A stretch of DNA of 64,000 nt from Flavisolibacter longurius (GTDB taxonomy: Bacteria; Bacteroidota; Bacteroidia; Chitinophagales; Chitinophagaceae): contig JACJGO010000007.1 in NCBI GenBank assembly GCA_014163555.1, forward strand, positions 124,001 through 188,000, read 5' to 3'. How positions within the stretch are numbered: position 1 is the stretch's first letter; the number at the start of each line of letters is the position of its first letter. Below the pieces are notes generated by a model. That model did no database searches. It was not told where the DNA came from and saw only the letters and a list, made by a program, of their open reading frames with translations. Of this stretch, positions 50,831 through 60,433 are shown one piece after another. Made by a program: the position numbers and the translations under genes.

Positions 50831-53800
50831 TTATTGTCCGGAAGTATCTCTTCCGGAGGTGTCGGCGGCATTGGCTCCGACAGGTAGTTCCTGTACCGGT
50901 GGCGTTTTGCCTTCGTACATCTGCTCAAATTGTTTGATGATCTCCAGGAACTGCTGTGCATCCTGTTCTTCACCGGCCAATTGGTAATAATAATCCTCCT
51001 TGTTGGCCCGCAGGTACTGGTAGTATTTTACCTGGTCGCTCAGGTCTTTCTGCAACGCTGCTTTTACCTTTGCCGCAAGGTCGGTGTGACCGGCTTTGTA
51101 AGCCGCTTCCAGGTACAGCAGTCCCACGCGGTTGTGATTATTCTGATTTTGGACAGAAGATGTCATGGCATAAGGGAAGGCCTTTGGATTCATCAGGCTT
51201 TCCGCTTTCTGCAACACATTCACGGCTTCGGGACGCTGTCCTTTTTCCGCCAGGGCAGCTGCCTGGTCGGCATAAATGGAGCGGATGTTCAATAAATGTC
51301 GACGGTTTTCTTCGTCAAAATACACACCCGGATTATCCGCATTTCCGGCACGGAAAACATTCATCAACAGCTTTTGTGTTGTGTCCACCTCAATATTGCG
51401 ACGGCGCTGGTTGTTATCGATGGTGGGTACCAATTGGTAAACCAATCCCTGCTGCCGCAGGTAGGAACTGAATCCAAGGCTTCCATCCGGAGATGTAAAA
51501 CAGATGGGACGTTTCCAGGCGTTGGCAGCAATGATGTTTAGCATGATCAACTGGTCAAGCGTATAAAAGTTTTTACCTGAGGGCAGGTTGAAAACCAACT
51601 GGCTTTGTACACTGTCGGTTGCGGTAACCACGCCGTTTGCCCGGGCTGTGGCCACATCAACCGGTACACTTACGGTACTAACGGCCGGGAAGTTTCCGAT
51701 TCTGGGGCCGCGACCGATGGCATTTTTCATGATGTCCAGAAGGTCATACACACCTTCTCTTGGTGTCTGGCGATCTTCGGTGGTGATGTACGCCAAACCA
51801 CGTACCTGGTCTTCTGTCCAGATGACATCGATTGGTGCACTTTCATTCACCCGGTTGCGCAACTGGTTTACGTACCAGTCGATACCCAGCAGGCTGGTAT
51901 TCACAATGCGGATATCCGGACGAACGCCTTCCACTTCCTGTGCATACCACAACGGGTAGGTATCGTTATCGCCATACGTAAACAGAATGGCATTGGGTGG
52001 ACAACTGTTCAGGTAATTTTTAGCCAGGTCCGGTGCCAGCAGTTTTTGGCTGCGATCGTGATCATCCCATTCCTGCGCTGCCATTAAGATGGGTACGAGA
52101 AGCGTAATGCCAGAAGCAGCAATTCCTGCGGTGCGCCAGCTTGCCTTTCCGATAGTTCGAACAGCAAGGGTGATGAGCAGTGAAACGCCGGCAAAAAGGA
52201 TGGCGCCAATCAGGGCGGCTGTCAGTTTACCTGTATTGAAGTTTGCCGCATCACTGAGGATCATGACCAGGAAGGTTGCCAGTGAACCATACACCAGTGT
52301 ATTAACCAGGGTAGCCTTGTCTTCCAGTTCGCGGGCCAGTCGAACAAATCCCACAACGGCCAAACCAATCCAGATGGCAAAAGCGTAGTACGAACCGGCA
52401 AAGGCATAGTCCCGTTCGCGGGGCTGGGCGCCAGCCTGGTTCAGGTACAACACAATGGCCACACCTGTAAAGAAAAACAGCAGGAAGGTAACAATCCAGT
52501 CTTTCCGGTCTTTAAAGAAATGGAAGATGCAACCGAAGACTCCCAGCAGGAAGGGGAGCAGGAATAATTTATTGTTGGCTTTATTGTCCCGCAGGCTTTC
52601 CGGCATCATGGACTGATCGCCCAGGCGTAATTGATCGATAAAGGAGATACCAGTTATCCAGTTGCCGTCCCGCACATTGCCAAGTCCCTGCAGGTCGTTC
52701 TGGCGGCCGGAGAAATTCCACATAAAATACCGCCAGTACATATGGCCCAACTGGTAGGTAAAGAACCATTCCAGGTTGTTGCCAAAGGTGGGAATCTGTA
52801 CAGCAATCGGCTGGCCTTGTTGCACACCCTGGCCGCGTTGTACACGAGCTGCATAGCCGCTTGGGATATTATACGTGTATTGACTTTGCTGCCCGGTGGG
52901 ACTGATCTCCACTACCTGAACAGTTCCATCTGTAACGCCTGTAACATAGCTGTTGGCACGGGCCGTGTACACCGGAAGATTCAGCCACTGAATGTAAAAA
53001 TTGGCCCGATTGGGATCATTGCCTTCCCAGATCCTGGGAAATAACTGGATGTCTTTGCTGTCGTACTCAATCTCCGGTGACGGCGCATCATACGCGATGT
53101 ATTTGCTTTTACCAGTTTCAGGATCTTTTCCTTTTGAATACAGTGTTCTTGTTTCGCCGCGGCTACCCTGCGCCAGGAAGTGTGGTCCTAATAAAATTGG
53201 CTGCGAACCGTACTGCTCTCGTCCCAGGTAATAAACAAGATTCATGGGGTTATCAACGTTGTTCATATCCACCGCAGGGTTTGCGTTGGAACGTTCCATC
53301 GTTGTGATATAGGAAGAATACCCCAGCATGATGAAGATAAAAGACCAGATGCCGAGGCGCATCAGGTGAAGATTTTTCCGGTTGGCATACCGCAGCCCAA
53401 TCCACGTGAGCACACCCAGCAGAATAAAGAAAAACGCAAAGCCGGTAAAAAAGGGAAGGTTCAATGTGTTTACGAAAAAACGGTCAAAGTTTCCAGCCAC
53501 CTTTACAGACCACTGAATGACGACCACCTGTACAAGGCCGGTGATCAAACAGCCAATTACAAAGGCCCAGATGGCGCCCCAACGGGTATACGGGTAGCGG
53601 CGAAAATAATAGATCATGACAATCGCCGGGATGGTCAAAAGTCCCAGCAGGTGAATGCCGATAGAAAGTCCCATGGTAAAAAACAGGAAAACAATCCAGC
53701 GGTCGGCACGGGCTCTCAGCACCGGGTCGTTACCGGCAGCTTCGTCGGCCCGTTCCCATTTCAGGATAGCCCAAAAGGCGAGTGCCGTAAACAGGGAGGA

Positions 53801-54247
53801 GAAGGCATATACTTCCGCTTCTACGGCGCTGTACCAGAAAGAATCGGTGAAGGTAAACGCAATGGCACCAACCACACCGGCACCGATGATGGTCAGAAGC
53901 TGGCCACCTACCGGCTCTTCGCGAAAACCTACGGTTAGCTTACGGGCAAAATGTGTAATGGTCCAGAAAAGAAACAACACGGTAAAACCACTTACCAGTG
54001 CATTCATGATGTTCACCGCTTTGGCCGCTGTAGCGCCGTCGTTACCAAACAACAGGATAAAGAATCGGCCAATGAGAACAAACAACGGTGCTCCGGGAGG
54101 GTGGGGCATTTGCACTTTGTAAGCAGCGGCGGTAAATTCACCGGTATCCCAGAATGAGCCACTTTTTTCTGCTGTTAATATATAAACAAGCGATGCAATG
54201 GCGCAGACGATCCAGCCGGTAATGTTGTTGACTTTTCTGAAGTTCAT
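50831..54247 (-). CDS. DUF2723 membrane protein (GT117-like, protein O-mannosyltransferase type)
   Basis: 1138 residues from the ATG at 54247. N-terminal GT-C type core with many membrane segments and the motif WDTGEFTAAAYKVQMPHPPGAP at about residues 32-53, the mark of DUF2723. The middle is soluble (about 330-560), then more membrane segments, then a soluble region with PDIRIVNTSLLG. The C-terminal 200 residues are helical and TPR-like. In Bacteroidota such proteins are proposed to glycosylate exported proteins from lipid-linked sugars. A -7 box sits at 54295-54303, downstream of the first ATG at 54298, which supports the start chosen. Confidence 0.88.
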   Translation of the reverse strand: MNFRKVNNITGWIVCAIASLVYILTAEKSGSFWDTGEFTAAAYKVQMPHPPGAPLFVLIGRFFILLFGNDGATAAKAVNIMNALVSGFTVLFLFWTITHFARKLTVGFREEPVGGQLLTIIGAGVVGAIAFTFTDSFWYSAVEAEVYAFSSLFTALAFWAILKWERADEAAGNDPVLRARADRWIVFLFFTMGLSIGIHLLGLLTIPAIVMIYYFRRYPYTRWGAIWAFVIGCLITGLVQVVVIQWSVKVAGNFDRFFVNTLNLPFFTGFAFFFILLGVLTWIGLRYANRKNLHLMRLGIWSFIFIMLGYSSYITTMERSNANPAVDMNNVDNPMNLVYYLGREQYGSQPILLGPHFLAQGSRGETRTLYSKGKDPETGKSKYIAYDAPSPEIEYDSKDIQLFPRIWEGNDPNRANFYIQWLNLPVYTARANSYVTGVTDGTVQVVEISPTGQQSQYTYNIPSGYAARVQRGQGVQQGQPIAVQIPTFGNNLEWFFTYQLGHMYWRYFMWNFSGRQNDLQGLGNVRDGNWITGISFIDQLRLGDQSMMPESLRDNKANNKLFLLPFLLGVFGCIFHFFKDRKDWIVTFLLFFFTGVAIVLYLNQAGAQPRERDYAFAGSYYAFAIWIGLAVVGFVRLARELEDKATLVNTLVYGSLATFLVMILSDAANFNTGKLTAALIGAILFAGVSLLITLAVRTIGKASWRTAGIAASGITLLVPILMAAQEWDDHDRSQKLLAPDLAKNYLNSCPPNAILFTYGDNDTYPLWYAQEVEGVRPDIRIVNTSLLGIDWYVNQLRNRVNESAPIDVIWTEDQVRGLAYITTEDRQTPREGVYDLLDIMKNAIGRGPRIGNFPAVSTVSVPVDVATARANGVVTATDSVQSQLVFNLPSGKNFYTLDQLIMLNIIAANAWKRPICFTSPDGSLGFSSYLRQQGLVYQLVPTIDNNQRRRNIEVDTTQKLLMNVFRAGNADNPGVYFDEENRRHLLNIRSIYADQAAALAEKGQRPEAVNVLQKAESLMNPKAFPYAMTSSVQNQNNHNRVGLLYLEAAYKAGHTDLAAKVKAALQKDLSDQVKYYQYLRANKEDYYYQLAGEEQDAQQFLEIIKQFEQMYEGKTPPVQELPVGANAADTSGRDTSGQ

Positions 54248-54294
54248 AAAGGTGGTAAAATCGTTTAATAGCAACCCTGTTTGCAGGAAGCCGT

Positions 54295-54303
54295 GCAAAA
54301 ATA
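54295..54303 (-). promoter_or_regulatory. -7 box of the DUF2723 gene
   Basis: Minus-strand TATTTTTGC, an exact TAnnTTTGC. Transcript start near 54292, giving a leader of about 45 bases. Confidence 0.5.
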
Positions 54304-54524
54304 GGGAAGCGCCTAAATTAACGGGAAAAGAATAAGGGAATTGTTAAAGAGGATGTGTGTCTGAAGTTAGGGGTTTAGGGTTGGAATCCTGTTGTTTTAT
54401 ATTCCTGCTGCGATGGAAGATTATTGTAAATCGAACTGCAGATGTAAGATATATAGGAAGACTCATGTACAATCAAGATAACCCCAAACCCCAAACCCCA
54501 AATCCCAAACTCCTAACTCCCGCT

Positions 54525-54532
54525 TATCTTTG
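54525..54532 (+). promoter_or_regulatory. -7 box of gcdH, nearly leaderless
   Basis: TATCTTTG, exact TAnnTTTG, ending 5 bases before the ATG at 54538. The transcript would begin about 2 bases before the start codon. Confidence 0.5.
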
Positions 54533-54537
54533 TCTCT

Positions 54538-55716
54538 ATGGCAACAGACCTGTTTCAATCACCGGATTATTTTTGGATAGACGAACTACTGACAGACGAA
54601 CAAAAGCTGATTCGCGAAACCGTACGGAACTATGTCAAAAAAGAAATCTCGCCCATCATTGAGGACTATGCACAACGGGCCGAATTTCCGGAACAGATCG
54701 TAAAGCAGTTGGGTGACCTGGGTTGTTATGGTCCAACTATACCGGCTGAATATGGCGGCGGCGGTCTTGATTATATCAGCTATGGCCTGATGATGCAGGA
54801 ATTGGAACGGGGTGACAGCGGTGTACGTTCCACCGCATCGGTCCAAGGCTCGCTGGTCATGTTTCCCATTTATCAATACGGAAGCGAAGAGCAACGTAAA
54901 AAATACCTGCCCAAACTGGCCAGTGGCGAATGGCTGGGTTGTTTTGGTCTGACAGAGCCTGACCACGGCAGCAATCCTGCCGGCATGCTTACCAACATAA
55001 AAGAAGATGGCGATCATGTGATCCTGAATGGCAGTAAAATGTGGATTTCGAATGCACCGTTTGCGCAGGTTGCGGTTGTGTGGGCCCGCGACTGGAACGG
55101 TGATATTCGCGGACTGATCGTGGAAAGAGGAATGGAAGGTTTCAGCACACCCACCACGCATGGCAAGTGGAGCCTACGTGCCAGCGCCACCGGCGAACTG
55201 GTGTTTGATAACGTACGGGTTCCCAAAGAAAATATTCTTCCCAACGTAAAAGGTCTGAAAGGGCCGCTGGGCTGTTTGACAAAAGCCCGATACGGCATTT
55301 CATGGGGTGCCCTTGGTGCCGCCATGGATTGCTATGATACAGCGCTTCGTTACAGCAAAGAGCGCATGCAGTTTGATAAACCGATCGGTGCGTTTCAACT
55401 TCAGCAAAAAAAGCTGGCCGAGATGGTTACCGAAATTACCAAGGCCCAGTTGCTGGTATGGCGGTTAGGCTCCCTGATGAATGAAGGCCGGGCCACCCCG
55501 CAGCAGGTTTCGATGGCCAAACGAAACTCCTGCGAAATTGCCACCAACATTGCCCGCGACGCCAGGCAAATGCTGGGCGGTATGGGTATCACGGGTGAAT
55601 ACAGCATCATGCGTCACATGATGAACCTCGAAAGTGTGATCACCTATGAAGGCACACACGATATTCACTTACTCATCACCGGTATGGACGTTACAGGGTT
55701 AAATGCTTTTAAGTAA
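54538..55716 (+). CDS. gcdH: Glutaryl-CoA dehydrogenase-like acyl-CoA dehydrogenase
   Basis: 392 residues. FAD-binding motifs CFGLTEPDHGSNPAGM and MWISNAPFA, the GCDH region RYGISWGALGAAMDCYDTALRY, and the catalytic Glu in ITYEGTHDIH (about 370). It oxidises and decarboxylates glutaryl-CoA to crotonyl-CoA in lysine and tryptophan breakdown, passing electrons to ETF. A different acyl-CoA substrate cannot be excluded. Confidence 0.9.
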   Translation: MATDLFQSPDYFWIDELLTDEQKLIRETVRNYVKKEISPIIEDYAQRAEFPEQIVKQLGDLGCYGPTIPAEYGGGGLDYISYGLMMQELERGDSGVRSTASVQGSLVMFPIYQYGSEEQRKKYLPKLASGEWLGCFGLTEPDHGSNPAGMLTNIKEDGDHVILNGSKMWISNAPFAQVAVVWARDWNGDIRGLIVERGMEGFSTPTTHGKWSLRASATGELVFDNVRVPKENILPNVKGLKGPLGCLTKARYGISWGALGAAMDCYDTALRYSKERMQFDKPIGAFQLQQKKLAEMVTEITKAQLLVWRLGSLMNEGRATPQQVSMAKRNSCEIATNIARDARQMLGGMGITGEYSIMRHMMNLESVITYEGTHDIHLLITGMDVTGLNAFK

Positions 55717-55719
55717 TGC

Positions 55720-55728
55720 TATCTTTGC
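55720..55728 (+). promoter_or_regulatory. -7 box of the small membrane protein gene
   Basis: TATCTTTGC, exact match, 20 bases before the ATG at 55748 and 4 bases after the gcdH stop. Confidence 0.5.
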
Positions 55729-55747
55729 GCCAATACATTTCGGCGAT

Positions 55748-55963
55748 ATGTCAAAATGGAAAGCATTTGCGGTGTTTTTTACCCTGGTTTTTTTCAGCAG
55801 TTTACGTGGTACCTTATTCGTGATTTTGTCCGATGCTGAACTGCTGCAAACCAACAGGGTTATTTGGATGATTCTTTCCATCGCGGTTAACCTTGTATTG
55901 CTGTATTTTGCTTTCCGTTTCTGGCAAAAAGCCTTCAGCGCTGATAAAAAAAGACAGGACTAA
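55748..55963 (+). CDS. Small two-helix membrane protein, hypothetical
   Basis: 71 residues from the ATG at 55748, chosen because a -7 box lies at 55720 and the longer frame from 55703 would begin upstream of it. Two hydrophobic segments (FAVFFTLVFFSSL and IWMILSIAVNLVLLYFAF), then a basic C-terminus. No family recognised. The epimerase start is 11 bases downstream, so it may be cotranscribed. Confidence 0.6.
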   Translation: MSKWKAFAVFFTLVFFSSLRGTLFVILSDAELLQTNRVIWMILSIAVNLVLLYFAFRFWQKAFSADKKRQD

Positions 55964-55974
55964 ATCATAAAACG

Positions 55975-57003
55975 TTGAAAGTTTCTTACCGCACTTACAA
56001 CCTGGCGTTTCGTTATCCCTTTACCATTTCAAAAGGAACCAAAACCCATCAGCCCACTTTTATTGTTGAACTGGAACACCTGGGGCATACCGGCTTTGGC
56101 GAAGCGCCGGCTATCACGTATTACAATATTCCGGTAGAAAAAATGGTGGAAGACCTGGAGCGAAAAAAACTCTTCACCGAAAAATTTGCCTTTACCGAAC
56201 CGGAGCGCTACTGGCATTATCTGCATCATCTTTTCCCGAACAACCCCTTTCTGGTTTGTGCGCTGGATATTGCCGGCTGGGATCTTTTTGGCCAGATCTA
56301 TGGTCAGCCCCTGCACCAATTGTGGCCAAAAGGAAGCAACACTAATACCATCACGGATTACACCATCGGCATCGATAGCATTGACAAAATGATAGCGAAG
56401 ATGGTGGAAAAACCCTGGCCCGTTTACAAGATCAAGCTCGGAACCGATCGCGATATTGAAATCATTGAATCGCTTCGTAAGCACACCAATGCGGTCTTCC
56501 GCATTGATGCCAATGCCGCCTGGAAAGCAGAAGATGCGTTGGTGAAAATTGATGCATTCAAAAGCCTTGGTGTCGAGTTTATCGAACAGCCGCTGGCCAA
56601 GGATGACTGGCAAGGTATGAAGTGGCTTTTCCAAAAATCACCCTTGCCACTTTATGCCGATGAAAGCTGTGTAGCCGAAACGGATGTGGAGAAATGTTAC
56701 GGCCACTTTCATGGCATCAATATCAAACTCACCAAATGCAGCGGCTTAACTCCAGCGCTGCGCATGATTGAAAAAGCAAGGAGTTTGGGCATGGGTGTGA
56801 TGGTGGGCAGTATGAATGAATCCTCGATCGGTTCGGCCGCTATTGCACATTTGCAATCGCAGATCGACTACCTGGATGCAGACGGTCCTTTATTGCTGAA
56901 AGAAGATGTGGCAACTGGCTTAACCTTTCGCGATGACGGCAAAGTGATCACCTCCGCAGAACCCGGTTTGGGCATACAGTTTACAGACTTGTACGAAAAA
57001 TAA
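55975..57003 (+). CDS. Dipeptide epimerase (L-Ala-D/L-Glu epimerase type), enolase superfamily
   Basis: 342 residues from a TTG. Muconate-lactonizing-like barrel with catalytic Lys in VYKIKLGTD, metal ligands in RIDANAAW, IEQPLAKDD and ADESC, and the second Lys in INIKLTKCSG. SMNESSIG at about 275 is typical of dipeptide epimerases. They convert L-Ala-L-Glu and related dipeptides, in part from peptidoglycan recycling. Substrate range cannot be read from sequence. Confidence 0.88.
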   Translation: MKVSYRTYNLAFRYPFTISKGTKTHQPTFIVELEHLGHTGFGEAPAITYYNIPVEKMVEDLERKKLFTEKFAFTEPERYWHYLHHLFPNNPFLVCALDIAGWDLFGQIYGQPLHQLWPKGSNTNTITDYTIGIDSIDKMIAKMVEKPWPVYKIKLGTDRDIEIIESLRKHTNAVFRIDANAAWKAEDALVKIDAFKSLGVEFIEQPLAKDDWQGMKWLFQKSPLPLYADESCVAETDVEKCYGHFHGINIKLTKCSGLTPALRMIEKARSLGMGVMVGSMNESSIGSAAIAHLQSQIDYLDADGPLLLKEDVATGLTFRDDGKVITSAEPGLGIQFTDLYEK

Positions 57004-57073
57004 AAACGGTTTCCTTTCGTTGATGAAGGATTGTACAGGGATGCAAACAAAATTGCATGCATCAGTTCGGCCT

Positions 57074-57081
57074 TAAATTTG
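57074..57081 (+). promoter_or_regulatory. -7 box of the DUF6089 gene
   Basis: TAAATTTG, exact TAnnTTTG, 24 bases before the ATG at 57105. Confidence 0.5.
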
Positions 57082-57104
57082 TTAAGTAGAGCAAAACCGT
57101 CTTC

Positions 57105-57974
57105 ATGAAAAAATCCCTTTTCCTTACGGTTCTTTTTTTTTCACAGCTATGTATGGCGCAACGGTTTCATCTGGGTGTGTATGCCGGTGGCAGCAATTAC
57201 CTGGGTGAGTTAAATGATAAGCTGTACAAAAATACCAAGCTGGCGGCGGGTGTATCCCTGAACTACGAACTATCCGACAGGGTTATGCTGCGGGGCGGTT
57301 TGACTCTGGCAAAGGTAGAAGGGGCAGACCGTTACAGCGGTTCTGAAACCATCAAACAAATCCGTAATCTCAGCTTTCAATCTAACATTACCGAATTTTC
57401 GCTGCTGGGCGAACTAACAGCCTTCAATCTTTACAACATCCGGTGGTCGCCCTATGCATTTGCCGGCATCGCCGTTTATCATTTCAATCCTTTTATTACC
57501 GATTCGGGGCAAAAGGTTTTTCTGCAACCCCTGGGTACAGAAGGGCAGGGGCTGTCGCAATATCCAGACCGCAAGCCGTATGCGTTAACGCAGTTTTCGA
57601 TTCCCTTTGGTGGTGGCATCAAGTATAACATCAGCGATAATGTTCGCATTGGTCTGGAACTGGGTATGCGACGTCTGTTTACCGATTACCTGGATGACGT
57701 GAGCAAATCTTATGCGGATGAAAGCCTGCTGCTTGCAGCCCGGGGACCTGATGCGGTGAAATATGCTTACCGTGGCGATGAAGTTCCCGGCGAAACACAA
57801 GGTTACCCGGATGTAGGCTACCCGGCCAAAGATGCACAACGCGGAAATCCCAAAGCCAACGACTGGATGTATTTTACCGGCATTCACCTCACGTTCCGGT
57901 TGGGTGGTGGTTATGGTAAAACCAGTGCCAGCGGCGGCAAGAATGGATATGGCTGTCCAAAAGTGCCGATGTAA
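57105..57974 (+). CDS. DUF6089-family outer-membrane beta-barrel protein
   Basis: 289 residues with signal peptide (MKKSLFLTVLFFSQLCMAQ). RFHLGVYAGGSNYLGELND is the usual N-terminal start of the DUF6089/PorG-like barrel, followed by ISFGGGIKYN-type strands and FTGIHLTFRLGGG. Outer membrane. The gene contains a T9 run inside the signal-peptide codons and the frame stays intact. PorG itself belongs to T9SS, but a T9SS role cannot be assigned here. Confidence 0.85.
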   Translation: MKKSLFLTVLFFSQLCMAQRFHLGVYAGGSNYLGELNDKLYKNTKLAAGVSLNYELSDRVMLRGGLTLAKVEGADRYSGSETIKQIRNLSFQSNITEFSLLGELTAFNLYNIRWSPYAFAGIAVYHFNPFITDSGQKVFLQPLGTEGQGLSQYPDRKPYALTQFSIPFGGGIKYNISDNVRIGLELGMRRLFTDYLDDVSKSYADESLLLAARGPDAVKYAYRGDEVPGETQGYPDVGYPAKDAQRGNPKANDWMYFTGIHLTFRLGGGYGKTSASGGKNGYGCPKVPM

Positions 57975-57999
57975 ACATTTTGCTAACGCTGTGTGTTAC

Positions 58000-58008
58000 T
58001 ACTTTTGC
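58000..58008 (+). promoter_or_regulatory. -7 box of ubiD, short leader
   Basis: TACTTTTGC, exact TAnnTTTGC, 8 bases before the ATG at 58017. Predicted leader of about 6 bases. Confidence 0.5.
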
Positions 58009-58016
58009 AACTACAC

Positions 58017-59948
58017 ATGGCATACAAAAATCAGCAGCAGTTTATTGACCTTCTGGAACGGGAAGGCGAACTGGTACGAATCAAAGAATACGTCAATCCT
58101 CACCTCGAAATTTCGGAGATCACAGACCGCATCAGCAAAATGCCGGGTGGCGGCAAGGCTTTGTTGTTTGAAAACACAGGCTATGCTTACCCAGTGCTGA
58201 TGAATGCCTATGGCAGCGAACGCAGGGTGTGCCTTGCCCTTGGTGTGAATCACCTGGATGATGTGGCCAAACAGATCGAAGCGCTTTTTCACCAATTGTC
58301 TTCGCCCAAAGAAGGCATTGTTGATAAACTCAAGATGCTGCCCATGTTGGGACAGTTTGCTTCCTGGATGCCGAAAGTGCGCAGCGGTCGCGGCGAATGC
58401 CAGGAAGTGGTACTGCAGGGAGCAGATGCCGATATCACAAAACTGCCTGTGATTACCTGCTGGCCAAAAGATGGCGGACCGTTTGTCACCCTGCCGGTGA
58501 TCCACACCAAAGATCCCAATACGGCAGCCCGCAATGTGGGCATGTACCGGATGCAGGTGTTTGGTCCGCAACTAACGGGCATGCACTGGCATAAACACAA
58601 AGTATCGGCAAAGCATTTCAATGAATACAAAAAGCTGGGCAAAAAAATGTCGGTGGCAGTTGCCCTGGGTGGCGATCCGGCTTATGCCTATTCGGCAACA
58701 GCTCCCTTGCCCGAAAATGTGGATGAATACATGCTGGCCGGTTTTCTTCGCAAGAAAAAAGTGGAACTGGTAAAATGCATCACGCAACCCGATATTGAAG
58801 TGCCGACCGATGCTGATTTTGTCATTGAAGGTTACGTGGATCCGTCGGATGAACTCATCTGGGAAGGACCGTTTGGTGATCATACGGGATATTATTCCCT
58901 TCCCGACTGGTACCCGCGTTTTCATATCACCTGCATCACGCACAAAAAGAATCCAGTCTATCCAGCCACCATCGTTGGTATTCCACCGCAGGAAGATGCC
59001 TGGCTAATCAAAGCTTCGGAACGCATTTTCCTGGCGCCAATGAAAATGACCATGGTGCCCGAGATTCTTGATATGGATATGCCGGTGGAAGGCGTGGCGC
59101 ACAATCTTGTGATTGCGCAAATCCGTAAAGATTATGCAGGGCAGGGGCAGAAAGTAATGAATGCCATGTGGGGTGCCGGGCAGATGATGTTCAACAAAAT
59201 TTTGGTGATTGCCGATGAAGGCGTGAAGATCCAGGATTATAAAACGCTGACGAAATATGTGCTAAAAAACATGAACCCCGCCACCGATATTTATATCACG
59301 CAGGGCCCGATGGATGTGCTGGACCACAGTTGCAGCAAGCTGGGTTTTGGCGGCAAAATGTGTATTGACGGAACCGCAAAGTATGATGAGGAAGTCGATG
59401 ATAGTTTGCAGTTGACCGTGCAAAGTTCTGCTTCTGCGATTGCAGATGCGTTGTCGGCATTTGAAGAGATCAAAAAAGTAAACACCTCGCTGCTGGAGGA
59501 TGGAATGCCGATCCTGCTTCTTTCCGTAGAAAAATCCAGGAAGGGGCATGTGCGGGAACTCCACCAAAAAGTTTGCGAACGGGAAGAACTGGAAAGCATC
59601 AAACTGGTACTGTATGTAGAACACACGGTAGATGCCATGGATCTGCCGGTTGCGCTTTGGCGGTTTTGCAACAACCTCGATTCAAAGCGGGATGCAATTC
59701 CGGTTCAGCGTCCTTCAAAACGGGAACCGGAAAAATCGTTCGCCTGCATGGGACTGGATGGAACCATCAAGACAAAAGAGTTTGACAATTTCCAGCGCGA
59801 CTGGCCAAACATCATTGTCATGGATGATGCTACGATAGAAGCTGTCGATGAAAAATGGAGTCGCCTTGGGTTAGGTGAATTCCTCCCTTCTCCCTCGCTC
59901 AAATTCAAAAACCAGATCTACGGCGAAGAAGCCGTGGTAGCAGGGTAA
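58017..59948 (+). CDS. ubiD: UbiD-family prenylated-FMN decarboxylase
   Basis: 643 residues from the ATG at 58017 (a longer ORF adds only repeat-like Leu codons). UbiD marks include the prFMN site WEGPFGDHTGYYSLPDWYP (about 287) and the Glu-Arg-Asp region RNVGMYRMQVFGP. It probably removes a carboxylate from an aromatic or menaquinone precursor and needs prFMN made by UbiX, which is not in the window. It is much longer than E. coli UbiD (497 residues), with an extra C-terminal part (LDSKRDAIP...). Confidence 0.88.
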   Translation: MAYKNQQQFIDLLEREGELVRIKEYVNPHLEISEITDRISKMPGGGKALLFENTGYAYPVLMNAYGSERRVCLALGVNHLDDVAKQIEALFHQLSSPKEGIVDKLKMLPMLGQFASWMPKVRSGRGECQEVVLQGADADITKLPVITCWPKDGGPFVTLPVIHTKDPNTAARNVGMYRMQVFGPQLTGMHWHKHKVSAKHFNEYKKLGKKMSVAVALGGDPAYAYSATAPLPENVDEYMLAGFLRKKKVELVKCITQPDIEVPTDADFVIEGYVDPSDELIWEGPFGDHTGYYSLPDWYPRFHITCITHKKNPVYPATIVGIPPQEDAWLIKASERIFLAPMKMTMVPEILDMDMPVEGVAHNLVIAQIRKDYAGQGQKVMNAMWGAGQMMFNKILVIADEGVKIQDYKTLTKYVLKNMNPATDIYITQGPMDVLDHSCSKLGFGGKMCIDGTAKYDEEVDDSLQLTVQSSASAIADALSAFEEIKKVNTSLLEDGMPILLLSVEKSRKGHVRELHQKVCEREELESIKLVLYVEHTVDAMDLPVALWRFCNNLDSKRDAIPVQRPSKREPEKSFACMGLDGTIKTKEFDNFQRDWPNIIVMDDATIEAVDEKWSRLGLGEFLPSPSLKFKNQIYGEEAVVAG

Positions 59949-59973
59949 AATTTCAAGTTCATTGCTCATAGTT

Positions 59974-60016
59974 AAAAGTTCAAAGTCAGAAAGGTTAGTT
60001 TCGGCTTTGAACTTTT
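59974..60016. terminator. Bidirectional terminator between ubiD and cupin
   Basis: AAAAGTTCAAAG (59974-59985) and its exact complement CTTTGAACTTTT (60005-60016) with a 19-base loop, between two convergent genes. The ends run into A- and T-rich tracts on both sides. Confidence 0.7.
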
Positions 60017-60033
60017 GACTTTATACTTCAGAC

Positions 60034-60357
60034 TTAAAACTTATAATCCTCTCTTTCCGGATGAAAAACATCCAGCAACTGGCAATCGGTGATGGCCCGT
60101 CCTCCATGAATTACATGCGGTGGAATTACCGCCACAATACCGGGCGTCAGTACCCGGGTTTCTCCATCAACAGTTAATTCAAATTCGCCACTGAGTACAT
60201 GGGCTACCTGCTCGTGCAGGTGTGAATGCATTGGCATGTTATGACCGGCTTCCACCGCCCAGTACATAAAGGTCATGGTAACGGTATGAATGGTGCGGCC
60301 GTGGTATCCTTTTATAATCTCTTTGGAAGGAAGTGTATCCGTTTCAATAAATGGCAT
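60034..60357 (-). CDS. Small cupin-domain protein
   Basis: 107 residues from the ATG at 60357. Cupin motif 1 in [23 protein letters not shown] (metal-binding His, His, Glu) and motif 2 in [13 protein letters not shown]. Such small cupins may act as isomerases, sensors or detoxification proteins. Substrate unknown. Confidence 0.85.
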   Translation of the reverse strand: MPFIETDTLPSKEIIKGYHGRTIHTVTMTFMYWAVEAGHNMPMHSHLHEQVAHVLSGEFELTVDGETRVLTPGIVAVIPPHVIHGGRAITDCQLLDVFHPEREDYKF

Positions 60358-60433
60358 AGTACAAAATAAATGGTTTGCCGAAAGCGCCAATGGATTGTGC
60401 CATTTTTTTTACATTTAACATGAATAATAAACC

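Larger units (their letters stand above)
54248..54537. other. Divergent intergenic region with inverted CCCAAA/TTTGGG arms
   Basis: 290 bases between the DUF2723 and gcdH starts. It holds GTTAGGGGTTTAGGGTTGG at 54364-54382 and a C-rich run at 54480-54520 (CCCCAAACCCCAAATCCC and similar) that are inverted relatives. A similar run occurs before the carbamoyltransferase (3405-3445). Confidence 0.55.
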
